Assembly (NCBI GenBank): GCA_003245715.1
Contig: QKCJ01000029.1
Location: 1 to 64,000 of the forward strand
DNA length: 64,000 nucleotides
Reading direction: 5' to 3'
Source: a bacterium
GTDB taxonomy: Bacteria > Planctomycetota > SZUA-567
The notes under the pieces were generated by a model. That model saw nothing but the letters and a program-made list of their open reading frames with translations. It made no database searches and was not told the origin of the DNA. The translations under genes and the position numbers were made by a program. This document shows positions 1-8,538 of this stretch, piece after piece; position 1 is the stretch's first letter, and each line of letters opens with the position of its first letter.

Positions 1-121
1 CTCCCGCCCGAGGAAAAGGATTTTTGGCGTCGAGCTTTTTCTTATTACTTGCTCTACATATTTTTATTGTCACCCACCCCGCGCAATCCCTTGATAATTT
101 TTATTTTTATTTAAAATTATT

Positions 122-151
122 TTCACTCCCACCCTTTACTTTTTTTATAAT
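122..151 (+). promoter_or_regulatory. putative sigma-70-type promoter of the ETF alpha gene
   Basis: A perfect -10 box TATAAT lies at 146-151, with a weak -35 TTCACT at 122-127 and an 18-base spacer. It sits about 50 bases before the start of the downstream gene in an AT-rich leader. The first 120 bases of the window hold short open stretches in all three forward frames that run off the left edge; none is recognisable, so I do not call a gene there. Confidence 0.35.
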
Positions 152-199
152 CTTGTTATTTATAGAGTTATATATTTAAATTTATTTCCGGGGATTTGT

Positions 200-1393
200 A
201 TGAGCCTGCTAAAAATTAATGACGACATATGTGTTTTATGCAAAAGGTGTATAAGCGCCTGTCCATATTCGGCTTTAATCATGGACGACGGCAAAGTCAG
301 ACTGATTCCCGATAAGTGCCAGATGTGCGGGGTCTGCGTTACCTCGTGTCCGGTAAAAGCCATCTCCTTTGATCTTCCGAAGGCTTCGGGAAACACTGTC
401 AATCTTGATGACTACAGCGGGGTCTGGGTCTTTGGCGAGATGGAAAACGGCGAGCTTAACCCGGTTGTTTACGAACTAGTCGGCAAGGGCCGGGAGTTGG
501 CACGGCGGCTGCGGACTGAACTTGAGGTTGTGGTATTTTCAGACAGTTTTGACCGCACCCAGCTTACGGATTACGATATTGACGCGGTTCTTTTTGTCAA
601 AGATCAGGCTCTTTCTGCGTTTAATGAAGAAGTATTTGCCAATACCCTCAGCTGGCTGGTCGGAATCTATAAACCGGAGGTCATCCTCTGCGGGGCGACT
701 GCTATTGGTCGCAGCTTCCTGCCGCGGGTAGCGACAACCTGCCACACAGGACTTACCGCCGACTGCACAAGTCTCAGTATTGATGACAACAGGCAACTAG
801 TCCAGACCCGTCCGGCATTTGGCGGTAATATCATGGCTGAGATTTTATGCCCCGAGAACCGCCCGCAAATGGCAACGGTACGCAGCCGGGTATTCCCGCC
901 AGCGGAAAAAATACCCGGCAAAGAATTTGAACTTACAGAGCTTATTCTCCCTGAACGCTTTGCGCAAACTTCTGCCAAAAGAATAAGCTACACCCCAGAA
1001 GAGAAAAGAACCAGTTCAATTGCTGATGCCGAGATTATTATTTCAGGCGGACGCGGTATTGGCGGGCGCGAAGGCTTTAAGCTGCTTGAAGCGGCCGCGG
1101 AGAAGATCGGCGCGGCGGTGGGGGCAAGCCGGGCTGCCGTTGATCTTGGCTGGTACCCCTACTCACACCAGATCGGACAGACCGGCAAGACTGTGAATCC
1201 TAAAATCTATATCGCCTGCGGGATCAGCGGCGCAGTACAGCACCGTATCGGCATCAGTTCCGCAGACACTATTATCGCAATCAATTCTGATCCTGAAGCG
1301 CCTATCTGCGGCTACGCCGACTATGTTGTCATTGGTGACTGGAAGCAGATTATTACAAACCTTGAGCAAATCATCTCTGAGCAGACAGCCTAG
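200..1393 (+). CDS. etfA: electron transfer flavoprotein alpha subunit with N-terminal 2x[4Fe-4S] ferredoxin domain
   Basis: This 397-residue protein should pass electrons between a dehydrogenase and a quinone or ferredoxin pool as the alpha half of an ETF heterodimer. Residues 1-60 are a bacterial ferredoxin with two full cluster motifs (Cys 11, 14, 17, 21 and Cys 40, 43, 46, 50, each ending CP). The middle is the ETF alpha/beta domain, and the C-terminal third is the FAD-binding domain with SGGRGIGG, GASRAAVD, the GQTGKTV loop and CGISGAVQH. Fd-fused alpha subunits are known from anaerobes and FixB-type ETFs. ATG at 200 follows GGGGAT. No etfB partner lies in the window, although alpha and beta genes are normally adjacent, so beta is either left of the edge or elsewhere. 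The family call is firm; the electron partner is unknown. Confidence 0.93.
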   Translation: MSLLKINDDICVLCKRCISACPYSALIMDDGKVRLIPDKCQMCGVCVTSCPVKAISFDLPKASGNTVNLDDYSGVWVFGEMENGELNPVVYELVGKGRELARRLRTELEVVVFSDSFDRTQLTDYDIDAVLFVKDQALSAFNEEVFANTLSWLVGIYKPEVILCGATAIGRSFLPRVATTCHTGLTADCTSLSIDDNRQLVQTRPAFGGNIMAEILCPENRPQMATVRSRVFPPAEKIPGKEFELTELILPERFAQTSAKRISYTPEEKRTSSIADAEIIISGGRGIGGREGFKLLEAAAEKIGAAVGASRAAVDLGWYPYSHQIGQTGKTVNPKIYIACGISGAVQHRIGISSADTIIAINSDPEAPICGYADYVVIGDWKQIITNLEQIISEQTA

Positions 1394-1469
1394 AGCGTAT
1401 CCTTAAAAGATCGCGGAATCCGGTGAACGCTGGCTCTAAACTATGCCCGCAAGAAAAGTGGCGCAGAAT

Positions 1470-2240
1470 TTAAAAGATCTCAAGGAAAGTCAGCATCTGC
1501 TTTTCAATTATCTCATATAACCGTGGCGTCTTGGCTTCCTCACGCCAGATATCGTGGAACTTTTCACTATCGCCATCATAGGAAAACATCTGCAGCTGCC
1601 CGCCATTCTCCAGCCAGCTATCAGCAAGCCGTACTGCCTGTTTATGGTCAACGACAGTATCAACATTATTATGCACAATCAAAAGAGGAGGAAGTTTTTC
1701 ACCTGAAATAATTTTGGTAGGTGAAGCGAGATCAAGCAAACGCTCCTGCTCTTTCCCCTCAAATTCTGAATAAAGTCTGGCGTTCTCCCTGACCAGATTA
1801 TGCACCTCGGGCGCGCAGAGTTCGGTAGGGCCGGATACTTCGATAATACCGGCGACCTTATCACGCGGGAGCTTTAGCCCTGCCATCAGCGCAAGGTGAG
1901 CCCCGGCAGAGTAACCATTGATATAGATTTTACAGCGGGAAAGTCCGGCAAAGTCAGGATGATCCGAAGACAGAAGAAATTCAGCCGCGTTTATGCAATC
2001 CTCCTCACAGGCAGGATATGGGCTGCCAGGGTGAAGGCGGTAATCAATATTATAAACCGCGTAACCATTCTCAGCCAGAAAAAGCGCAACTCCATGATTA
2101 CGTTTGCGACTCATGGAAATCCACGCTCCGCCATGAATCATCAATATGACTTTTGCCCCCGCTGCATTTTCAGGCAGAACCAGATCCCCCGACTGCTCAG
2201 CATCCTCTCCATAAGAAATATTCTCAATTACCCGCACCAT
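1470..2240 (-). CDS. alpha/beta-hydrolase, esterase/lipase type
   Basis: A 256-residue cytoplasmic hydrolase of the hormone-sensitive-lipase/carboxylesterase type; it has no signal peptide. Visible motifs are the oxyanion-hole HGGAW near residue 37, the nucleophile elbow GYSAG near residue 110, a candidate acid Asp in NNVDTVVD near residue 193 and a candidate catalytic His in EKFHDIW near residue 231. This order fits a Ser-Asp-His triad. It probably cleaves short acyl or aryl esters, but the substrate cannot be read from the sequence. It is a single gene, convergent with the ETF alpha gene and divergent from nothing obvious. ATG at 2240 is preceded by AAAAGGA on the minus strand. Confidence 0.85.
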   Translation of the reverse strand: MVRVIENISYGEDAEQSGDLVLPENAAGAKVILMIHGGAWISMSRKRNHGVALFLAENGYAVYNIDYRLHPGSPYPACEEDCINAAEFLLSSDHPDFAGLSRCKIYINGYSAGAHLALMAGLKLPRDKVAGIIEVSGPTELCAPEVHNLVRENARLYSEFEGKEQERLLDLASPTKIISGEKLPPLLIVHNNVDTVVDHKQAVRLADSWLENGGQLQMFSYDGDSEKFHDIWREEAKTPRLYEIIEKQMLTFLEIF

Positions 2241-2429
2241 GGTACCTGTCCTTTTTATCTTTATGTACCTGTCAATAAATTAATAAATCCACAAATTCAG
2301 AAAAACACCCACTCAAGAGTTACTAATAATACCGCCCTGACCTTACTAAACAACTTTACTATAAGCAAAGAAATAGATTATGCAAAAAAACACCCATTTT
2401 GTGCAACGTTTATCTTACACATAAATAAA

Positions 2430-2456
2430 CCGGCATAAAGTCTGACTTTACACCGG
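2430..2456 (-). terminator. rho-independent terminator of the EF-hand lipoprotein gene
   Basis: An imperfect hairpin of about 13 base pairs (CCGG ends, TAAAGTC/GACTTTA core) lies 40 bases after the stop of the minus-strand lipoprotein gene. On that strand it is followed by TTTATTTAT. Confidence 0.6.
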
Positions 2457-2494
2457 CTGAAAACTATACTACAGCAAGATACAGATTTGGACAA

Positions 2495-2782
2495 TTACCA
2501 CATCTTGCCTGTCTTCTGGAAGTTGGCGAAATTCTTATTGAACTGCGCAAAACTCTTATCATGCCGCTTTATAAAGCTGCGGAACTTCATATTGTTGAAT
2601 TCTTCCTTACTTAGAAAACCGTCACCATCCTTGTCAAACTTCTTGAAAAGTGAATTGGCCAGAAGAACCGTATCCTCATACGACGGATCAAATGAAGCTG
2701 TCGTTGAAGCGCTGCACCCGCCCGCAAAAACAACAGAAACAAACAAGACAACCGCCGCCAACATTTTTGCATAAACCCGCAT
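2495..2782 (-). CDS. small EF-hand lipoprotein
   Basis: A 95-residue secreted lipoprotein. Residues 1-23 are a signal peptide ending in the lipobox FAGGC, so Cys 23 would be acylated. The mature part carries one canonical EF-hand loop, DKDGDGFLSKEE, near residues 50-61, flanked by helices. A single hand in a protein this small suggests calcium sensing or calcium-dependent pairing at the envelope. ATG at 2782 follows AAGGGG on the minus strand, and a terminator hairpin follows the stop, so it is probably monocistronic. Its exact role is unknown; EF-hand lipoproteins of this size are common in PVC-group genomes as far as I know. Confidence 0.75.
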   Translation of the reverse strand: MRVYAKMLAAVVLFVSVVFAGGCSASTTASFDPSYEDTVLLANSLFKKFDKDGDGFLSKEEFNNMKFRSFIKRHDKSFAQFNKNFANFQKTGKMW

Positions 2783-3150
2783 TTCATACCCCTTTTCCCA
2801 ATAAAACCGCAGAACAACCTTAATTCCGCTCCAAATAATTTTCCCAAACCAACGTAATCAGCGCCAGCAACTATGCTTCATAAGACGCAAAACTACTATA
2901 AGTATTTCGGACAATTACCAAAAAGAATCAAGAAATCAGGTCAATTTTCACCGGTATATGCACCATAATGACCGCTAGGCGCATAATAAAGATAAATCAA
3001 TTCAATAAAAAACCATTGGAGGGGGTTGACGGATACCGGTAAGTCCTTATTATATGGGGGCGTAGACGGGCTTTGCACAGTATGCACGGCAATTGGCTAC
3101 AAATTTGTATTTTTTATTTTTATAAGCCTGACTTACAGAAGGGACTTTTT
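2783..3150. other. intergenic stretch of 368 bases
   Basis: I see no gene here. It separates two divergent genes and holds a candidate forward promoter at 3026-3053. The left half presumably holds the promoter of the EF-hand lipoprotein gene, but no clear boxes stand out. Confidence 0.6.
3026..3053 (+). promoter_or_regulatory. putative sigma-70-type promoter of the aminotransferase gene
   Basis: TTGACG at 3026-3031 and TATTAT at 3048-3053 are separated by 16 bases, about 100 bases before the aminotransferase start. Confidence 0.45.
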
Positions 3151-4329
3151 ATGGAATTTGCATTAGCAAACCGCCTCTCACAGTTACCGCCCTACCCATT
3201 TGCCAAACTCCGCACCGCAATCGCCGAGAAAAAGGCGCAGGGCCATGACGTTATCTCTTTAGGTATCGGCGACCCTGACAAGCCATGCCCGGATATAGTT
3301 GTAGAAGAACTCTGCCGCGCTGCGAATAATAAAGAAGACGGCAATAAGGACCGCTACGGCTGTGACCAACCGGTTGCCGCCTTTAACGAAGCGGTAATCA
3401 GCTTCTACAAGCGCCGCTATGGTGTGACCCTTTCTGCCGATCAGGTCTGCGCGACCATGGGAAGCAAGGACGCAATCGTCAAGCTCTGTATGGGTATCAT
3501 GAACCCCGGCGATATGGCTATTGCCCCCTGCCCTGGTTATCCGACCTACAACATCGGACACGTTTTCGCTTCAGGCACAACCTACCGTATGCCGCTGATT
3601 GCCGAGAAGGGTTTCAAGCCTGACTTTGCCGCAATCCCTGCAGAAGTAAAACGCCTCGCCAAAATCATGTGGCTCAACTATCCAAATAACCCGACAACCG
3701 CAACCGCCGACCTTGACTTCTTCAAGAAGGCTGTTGATTTTGCCCGTGAAAACAACATCTTGCTGGCCCACGACAGCGCTTACTCTGAGAACACCTACGA
3801 TGGTTACAAAGCGCCATCAATTCTTGAGGTTGCCGGTGCTGAGGATGTCTGCGTTGAATTCTTCTCACTCTCAAAGGCGTTCAACATGACCGGCTGGCGT
3901 GTGGGCTGTCTCGTTGGTAACGCATCTGCCGTAAAAGCTTTGAAGCTGACCAAGGACAACATTGACAATGGTACACTGCGCGCAATCCAGTCTGCCGCCG
4001 CAATGGCACTCAATAACGCTGAAGATATTTTCCAGCAGGTTAACTCAGTTTATAAAGCCCGCCGCGACATGGTTATTGAAGCGCTGAAGAAAGCCGGCTG
4101 GCCAGCAGAAGTGCCAGACGCTACTATTTACGTCTGGGCACCGGTGCCGGACAAGTACAACGGCAGCAGCGAAGCATTCGCAACTGACCTGCTTGACAAG
4201 TGTAACGTAGTTGTGACACCCGGACGCGCATTCGGCGAACACGGCGAAGGCTACTACCGCATCTCACTGACCTACGGCGACGACGTCCTCAAAGAAGCCC
4301 TCAAGCGTATTGTTGAAATGGGTTCATGA
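3151..4329 (+). CDS. dapL: LL-diaminopimelate aminotransferase-type class I/II PLP aminotransferase
   Basis: A 392-residue fold-type I PLP enzyme, cytoplasmic. It has the N-terminal YPFAKL segment and GIGDPD strand, the PGYPTY motif, NYPNNPT near residue 180, and the Schiff-base lysine in SLSKAFNMTGWRVG near residue 235. That last block and the NIDNGT/AIQSAA segment fit DapL, which makes LL-diaminopimelate from tetrahydrodipicolinate and glutamate in one step for lysine and peptidoglycan. Other class I/II aminotransferases are close, so substrate is inferred. I chose ATG 3151, preceded by AGAAGGGA, over an in-frame ATG at 3073 that lacks a ribosome site and would add 26 atypical residues. Single gene with a strong terminator. 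Confidence 0.75.
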   Translation: MEFALANRLSQLPPYPFAKLRTAIAEKKAQGHDVISLGIGDPDKPCPDIVVEELCRAANNKEDGNKDRYGCDQPVAAFNEAVISFYKRRYGVTLSADQVCATMGSKDAIVKLCMGIMNPGDMAIAPCPGYPTYNIGHVFASGTTYRMPLIAEKGFKPDFAAIPAEVKRLAKIMWLNYPNNPTTATADLDFFKKAVDFARENNILLAHDSAYSENTYDGYKAPSILEVAGAEDVCVEFFSLSKAFNMTGWRVGCLVGNASAVKALKLTKDNIDNGTLRAIQSAAAMALNNAEDIFQQVNSVYKARRDMVIEALKKAGWPAEVPDATIYVWAPVPDKYNGSSEAFATDLLDKCNVVVTPGRAFGEHGEGYYRISLTYGDDVLKEALKRIVEMGS

Positions 4330-4379
4330 GAACTGCGCAAAAACGTTCTTGAATCAAGCAATACAAATATATAAATTTG

Positions 4380-4413
4380 ATACGGGGAGCAGATCGCTTC
4401 CCGTATTTTTTTA
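4380..4413 (+). terminator. rho-independent terminator after the aminotransferase gene
   Basis: The arms ATACGGG and CCCGTAT, extended by GAGC/GCTT, enclose a short loop and run directly into a seven-T tract. Confidence 0.85.
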
Positions 4414-4434
4414 TTTATACAAACAAGGGCAACC

Positions 4435-4923
4435 ATGAATAAAAAATGGGCTTTTAAATTACTGGTGATTCTGATATTACTGGCAATCCCTGTTTCTCTT
4501 TTGTTTTCACTGGACAACAGTAACAGCAATATCATACTGACCAAAGATACTGAAGAAATTATCCATAAATATGAAGTTGCTGGCTGGGAAGTGAAGGCAA
4601 CTCCTCGAGTAAAAGGGCCATACCGCATTAGTGACACAGTGCACACTTTCCATATGAACTTCTATTCGGAAAGCGATGAACATAGTAAGACAATCAGGTC
4701 GCTATCATTTCCTGATGAGCACGAAGTTTTGAAGGTATCAGTAACCAGTACTAATAACTCAAGCGATTTTTTCTTTTCACGCCCAAGACTGAAAGAACCG
4801 GTTTTTAAAGATAAGCAGGAAATAATCGATGAATATATGAAACAAGGATGGGAACTTAACGAAGGCCTGTCGTACCCGGCCCATATAAACTTGAAAGCTT
4901 TTATCACTATTTCCGGTCATTAG
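4435..4923 (+). CDS. membrane-anchored hypothetical protein with an internal repeat
   Basis: I do not recognise this 162-residue protein. Residues 1-26 form a signal anchor or uncleaved signal peptide: Lys at 3 and 4, then a run of Leu/Ile. The rest is hydrophilic. Two copies of a short motif are visible: EEIIHKYEVAGWEV near residues 40-53 and QEIIDEYMKQGWEL near 127-140, each followed by a segment with alternating polar and aromatic residues. This suggests two small alpha/beta repeats facing the periplasm. ATG at 4435 follows AAGGGC. It is flanked by a terminator upstream and a promoter-bearing spacer downstream, so it is likely a single-gene unit. Confidence 0.6.
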   Translation: MNKKWAFKLLVILILLAIPVSLLFSLDNSNSNIILTKDTEEIIHKYEVAGWEVKATPRVKGPYRISDTVHTFHMNFYSESDEHSKTIRSLSFPDEHEVLKVSVTSTNNSSDFFFSRPRLKEPVFKDKQEIIDEYMKQGWELNEGLSYPAHINLKAFITISGH

Positions 4924-5100
4924 GTGAAGCAAAATCTTATACCGGCGAAAGCGGAACTTCAAGCAGAAAGATATATCAAGTTAGCCCTCCTATTGGCTTC
5001 GAATCATTATTCTTGCGAGTACAAACAAAAACAACAGACACCGGTTTTCTATTCTATCGCAAGATTAAATAATTTTGCAATATACACACGCCCTAACCGG

Positions 5101-5129
5101 TTGAGCTTAGGCCACCTTTGCTGTATACT
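5101..5129 (+). promoter_or_regulatory. sigma-70-type promoter of the metallophosphoesterase operon
   Basis: TTGAGC at 5101-5106 and TATACT at 5124-5129 have an optimal 17-base spacer. AAAGGA at 5155-5160 then serves the ATG at 5168, so the leader would be about 30 bases. Confidence 0.6.
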
Positions 5130-5167
5130 TTAAGGTAATAAGTTTATTTTCTGCAAAGGAACCGACA

Positions 5168-5434
5168 ATGGATGAGATTGAAGCTCTCAAAGAAAAATTA
5201 TACAACGAAGCCCTTGATGGGGAGTACCGCCGTTTTAAGTACCGCAAGGATCATGACGAGTTCTTCACGATTACCGAGCTTGAAACCATGCTCAATACAG
5301 AGTACAAGTATCATGATGACGACTGGGTTGGCCGCGGCGGGCTGCATATGCTTGAGGGACAGGCGCGCATTGCCGCACTTGAAATACTGCTTGAAGAATG
5401 GAAGCGTGAAATCAGGGAAAAAGGCAGTAAATGA
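5168..5434 (+). CDS. small conserved-looking hypothetical protein, first gene of a two-gene unit
   Basis: An 88-residue acidic, soluble protein with no signal or membrane segment. It is mostly predicted helix: charged N- and C-terminal helices flank a central HDDDWVGRGG turn near residues 49-58. I do not recognise a family. It has a good promoter at 5101-5129 and the ribosome site AAAGGA. Its stop overlaps the start of the metallophosphoesterase in ATGATG, so the two are translated together, and it may be a partner or regulator of that enzyme. Confidence 0.7.
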   Translation: MDEIEALKEKLYNEALDGEYRRFKYRKDHDEFFTITELETMLNTEYKYHDDDWVGRGGLHMLEGQARIAALEILLEEWKREIREKGSK

Positions 5435-6270
5435 TGCTTGAGGCCGCCGCCACAAATAATCATATAAAAATCGCGCACTTCTCCGACCCGCATATAATCT
5501 ATCTGCGCCATGCCTGGCATTCTTTGCGTAACAGCAAGCAACTTCTTGGTTTTATGAACTGGGTGATGCGCAGGCGGCGCAAGCATAACCGCAATATTAT
5601 CAAAAAAGCCGTCAGGCTGGTCATGGAGCGCGAGTGCGATATCGTTGTTGTTACCGGTGATATCTGCCAGCTTGCCCTGCCCTATGATTATGCGGCCTTC
5701 GCCAGAATGGTCAAACCGCTGACAGACGCGAACATCCCTGTAATAATCCTTCAGGGCAATCACGACCACTACTCGGGGCGCGAGGATTCCTACACCGCCT
5801 ACCGCACAATCCGCGACCACCTCTCACTGGGACTTGATAATAACACCGGCATAATAACCTACAATGATACCGAGTTCATCTCCCTTGATGCGGCGGTGAT
5901 TACCCCGTCCTTCAAATGCTACGGCGTGCTTGACCCTGAGGAAATCACCAGACTTGAAGAAACACTGGCGCAAACGTCCGGCGAAAATAAGCTGCGTCTT
6001 GCTTATGGACATTTCCCGCTGCTTAATTCTAAAGGCGAGGAACTTGAGGAATTCATGGCGATGCAGAATGCGCCGATGGCAATGGATTTAATTGCCAATA
6101 ATAAAATTTCGGCTTATCTCTGCGGGCATATCCATAAACCGTTTGTTACCAACCTTCCGGGAGATGTTACCCAATACTGCTCAGGGACAATAACCGGCGG
6201 CGGAGTACTGCGGTTCTTTACCGGCGAGGGTAACAAACTTACAGAGACTGAGCTTGTCTCGTGTTTTTGA
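5431..6270 (+). CDS. calcineurin-like metallophosphoesterase
   Basis: A 279-residue phosphoesterase with the dinuclear-metal motifs in order: FSDPHI near residue 16, VVTGDIC near residue 73, GNHDHY near residue 111, GHFP near residue 194 and GHIHKP near residue 232. This is the pattern of cAMP phosphodiesterase-like and other broad phosphodiesterases. No signal peptide is present, so it acts in the cytoplasm. The start overlaps the 88-residue gene by four bases, and a second ATG follows directly. The DPH in the first motif replaces the usual DxH/DLH context but keeps the metal ligands. Substrate is not predictable. Confidence 0.88.
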   Translation: MMLEAAATNNHIKIAHFSDPHIIYLRHAWHSLRNSKQLLGFMNWVMRRRRKHNRNIIKKAVRLVMERECDIVVVTGDICQLALPYDYAAFARMVKPLTDANIPVIILQGNHDHYSGREDSYTAYRTIRDHLSLGLDNNTGIITYNDTEFISLDAAVITPSFKCYGVLDPEEITRLEETLAQTSGENKLRLAYGHFPLLNSKGEELEEFMAMQNAPMAMDLIANNKISAYLCGHIHKPFVTNLPGDVTQYCSGTITGGGVLRFFTGEGNKLTETELVSCF

Positions 6271-6295
6271 TTTATTTTTTCAGGGAATATTTTAC

Positions 6296-6703
6296 ATGTC
6301 TGATTATAGTACGAGTTACAGAAAGATAAACAACACCTCAAAAATAATTATTCTAACCGATATCCTGATAATTACGCTACTACATTTATACAACATAAAA
6401 ATTGGTCTTGTTATATATATCATTCTTTCTTCAATAATTGCACTCATTTGTTATGTCTCAAATTCCTTTATGTTCCAAGACTACATAACAAAAAATAAAG
6501 AAAAATTCCGCGAGTACGCAACAGGCGGGATTTTTGATATATTTAATGGCGGTCACAGCACAAGCCAAATCATTGCTATTCTGAGTAGTAATTGTAGTGA
6601 TGCCGAGTTTAAAGATATAAAATCGCATTACAAAAGCATTATTCTATACTCATATATACATGCTTTAATAACTTTCTTATCCGTAATGTCAATTATAATG
6701 TAA
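6296..6703 (+). CDS. small integral membrane protein of unknown function
   Basis: A 135-residue protein with two hydrophobic stretches near residues 17-53 and one near 108-135, and a hydrophilic middle with a YATGGIFDIFNGGHST segment. I do not recognise it. The upstream ATG at 6254 overlaps the preceding gene and has no ribosome site, while ATG 6296 follows CAGGGA, so I prefer the shorter form. The gene is distinctly more AT-rich than its neighbours, which may reflect transfer or simply membrane-codon bias. It lies 25 bases after the phosphoesterase stop and could be cotranscribed. Confidence 0.6.
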   Translation: MSDYSTSYRKINNTSKIIILTDILIITLLHLYNIKIGLVIYIILSSIIALICYVSNSFMFQDYITKNKEKFREYATGGIFDIFNGGHSTSQIIAILSSNCSDAEFKDIKSHYKSIILYSYIHALITFLSVMSIIM

Positions 6704-6782
6704 TATAATATAATATTTCCAGTTAAAGTTGGTGTTTGTACGCCTAAAAACACAGTCAATCCCTGTAAAAGCTGCATACTTA

Positions 6783-6791
6783 TGCTATAAT
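6783..6791 (+). promoter_or_regulatory. extended -10 promoter element before the lipoprotein gene
   Basis: TGC followed by TATAAT forms an extended -10 box about 118 bases before the lipoprotein start. The -35 region is weak, CTGTAA at 17 bases. Near-identical extended boxes occur at 8493-8501 and 24620-24628. Confidence 0.4.
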
Positions 6792-6908
6792 TTCCGATAA
6801 ATAATCAGATAGTGCCGCCATTTATGGTTCTGTCTGCGCAGTTTCCGGCGGCCAGTAACGTTTATATTTATTAATTTGACTGAGAACACCTGTCAGGGAG
6901 ATATACCT

Positions 6909-7697
6909 ATGCCGCGTAACCTATTACTGCTTGCCATGCTTGGGATGCTCGGAGTTACCGCTTTTATTACCGGCTGCGGACTGCAACCGGAGGTTCTTGC
7001 CATGCGTGATGTGGTCAGCCCTGAAGGTTATCCGGGACGGGCGTTTTTCCGCAATGGAGTTCTCGCTTCTGAAGAACTTGACAGCAAGGGTAACGGCAAG
7101 GTCGACCTCTGGCGCTACTACATCAATAACCACCTGACCCGCGAAGATTTTGACACTAACGGCAACGGCGTCATTGATACCAGAAAACGTTACGACAATG
7201 AAGGCGTTCTGATTGAGGTGCTGACCGATACTACCGGCGATGGCAGGCTCGACCATATTGTGCGCATAGTCCCTGAACCAGCCAAGCAACAAGCCAAGAC
7301 ATCAAAACCGGCAGACAATAAGACTAAAACTCCTGCCAAAACGTCTGCAAGAGCAACAAAAACAACAACGCCACCACCAGCAACAGACGGCAAACGCAGT
7401 GTCGGTGCTGCTGAACTATTTGGCGCACAGGGTAATACCACCCAACCGGCAACACCAGACCCCATCCCGCCGCTGGATAACAAACCAATCGCGCCCATTG
7501 CCGAGACCGAACCGGTTCCTGCCCAGCAACCGGCTAAAATTGAGCCGGTACCAGTACAACCACCGGCGACAAATAGCCAGCCTGGCAGTGTTATTGAGCG
7601 CATTGACCCAACCGGTACAGGCTCGTCCTACCCTTCAGGCGGCCGGATAGTTCCGGGACCGGTCTTCAAACACCCCTCAGAAGGGCTTGAAGACTGA
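6909..7697 (+). CDS. lipoprotein with calcium-binding-type loops and a Pro/Thr-rich tail
   Basis: A 262-residue envelope lipoprotein. The signal peptide ends in the lipobox FITGC. Three loops of the EF-hand/thrombospondin-3 kind follow between residues about 58 and 115: DSKGNGKVDLW, DTNGNGVIDT and DTTGDGRLDH. Each has Asp/Asn at alternating positions, so calcium binding is likely. From about residue 120 the chain is low-complexity, rich in Pro, Ala, Thr and Lys, as in a flexible periplasmic or wall-spanning linker. ATG 6909 follows AGGGAGA; the in-frame ATG at 6876 would bury the signal peptide. No enzymatic domain is visible. It is a single gene with its own extended -10 promoter. Confidence 0.75.
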   Translation: MPRNLLLLAMLGMLGVTAFITGCGLQPEVLAMRDVVSPEGYPGRAFFRNGVLASEELDSKGNGKVDLWRYYINNHLTREDFDTNGNGVIDTRKRYDNEGVLIEVLTDTTGDGRLDHIVRIVPEPAKQQAKTSKPADNKTKTPAKTSARATKTTTPPPATDGKRSVGAAELFGAQGNTTQPATPDPIPPLDNKPIAPIAETEPVPAQQPAKIEPVPVQPPATNSQPGSVIERIDPTGTGSSYPSGGRIVPGPVFKHPSEGLED

Positions 7698-7766
7698 TAA
7701 CCATTTGTTCTGCATTTAATTATGATTTATCCCGGCACTGGAATCCCGCGTTAAAGAAAGTTTTAT

Positions 7767-8369
7767 ATGGCAGAAATCAAGGCAATCATCTTCGACCTCG
7801 GACGAGTCCTGATTGGGATCGACAATGCCAGGGGTTTGACAGGCTGGATTCAGAAAAACACCGCTTTCAGCCTTGAGCAACTGATGCACGATGACTTTTT
7901 CCTGAGCTTCAACCGTGGCGAGATAACCCCTGAGGATTTCTGGAAGATCGGCTGCTGCAAGCTTTCTGCTGATTTCAGCTATAGCGAATTCTGCTCATTA
8001 TGGTGCGAGTTTTTCTTCCCACAAGACGGAATGGAAGAACTTGTCAGCAAGCTTCAGCAACATCACCACCTCGGCCTGCTCTCTGATACCGACCCGCTAC
8101 ACTGGGGGCACATTAAAAGAAAATTCCCCTGGATTGCCAGAACCTTCCTCAACCCATGCCTGAGCTTTGAGATCGGGGAGTGTAAACCTGCGGTCAAATG
8201 CTTTGAAACCGCTGTCGACAGCGTTGGAGTTCCTGCAGAAAACTGCCTGTTCATTGATGATCTGGAAAAAAACATACATGGTGCAATCAACTCCGGACTG
8301 CAGGCTATCCAATTTTCCTCACCGGCAAACCTGGCAGAAGAACTGAAAAAACGGGGAATAACCCTTTAG
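7767..8369 (+). CDS. HAD-superfamily phosphatase, YihX-like
   Basis: A 200-residue cytoplasmic hydrolase. Motif I is FDLGRVL with nucleophile Asp 10. The second acidic residue usual in HAD phosphatases is Gly here, as also in YihX-type sugar-phosphate phosphatases. Motif II is LLSDTD near residue 108, the motif III lysine lies in GECKPAVKCF near residue 137, and motif IV is FIDDLEKN near residue 164. The helical cap between motifs I and II is of the C1 type. Likely substrates are small sugar phosphates, by family only. No operon partner is evident. Confidence 0.85.
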   Translation: MAEIKAIIFDLGRVLIGIDNARGLTGWIQKNTAFSLEQLMHDDFFLSFNRGEITPEDFWKIGCCKLSADFSYSEFCSLWCEFFFPQDGMEELVSKLQQHHHLGLLSDTDPLHWGHIKRKFPWIARTFLNPCLSFEIGECKPAVKCFETAVDSVGVPAENCLFIDDLEKNIHGAINSGLQAIQFSSPANLAEELKKRGITL

Positions 8370-8473
8370 TTTAAGATTATATCAACGCTACATCTGACAA
8401 AAACCACCAAAACAGCTTTAAACCGATACACTCACGCAAAGATAATTTACAGTCATTATGTTATAGGACACAC

Positions 8474-8501
8474 TTGCAGTGATTGTAAAATATGCTACAA
8501 T
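8474..8501 (+). promoter_or_regulatory. sigma-70-type promoter of the HDOD-phoH operon
   Basis: TTGCAG at 8474-8479 and TACAAT at 8496-8501 have a 16-base spacer, with the extended TGC just before the -10. It drives the five overlapping genes that follow. Confidence 0.6.
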
Positions 8502-8538
8502 ACTTATTGGGAAATTTCTGGAAGAAAATCTTTTATAG

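Noticed and set aside
1-115. Open frames at the left edge that could be the end of an upstream gene
   Set aside because: All three forward frames are open for some distance and none gives a recognisable protein; composition is like non-coding AT-rich sequence.
1896-2438. 180-residue plus-strand ORF
   Set aside because: It lies antisense to the esterase gene and its product has no plausible domain; the esterase is clearly the real gene.
4924-5133. 69-residue ORF with a GTG start
   Set aside because: It begins at the upstream stop codon, has no ribosome site, and overlaps the promoter of the next operon.
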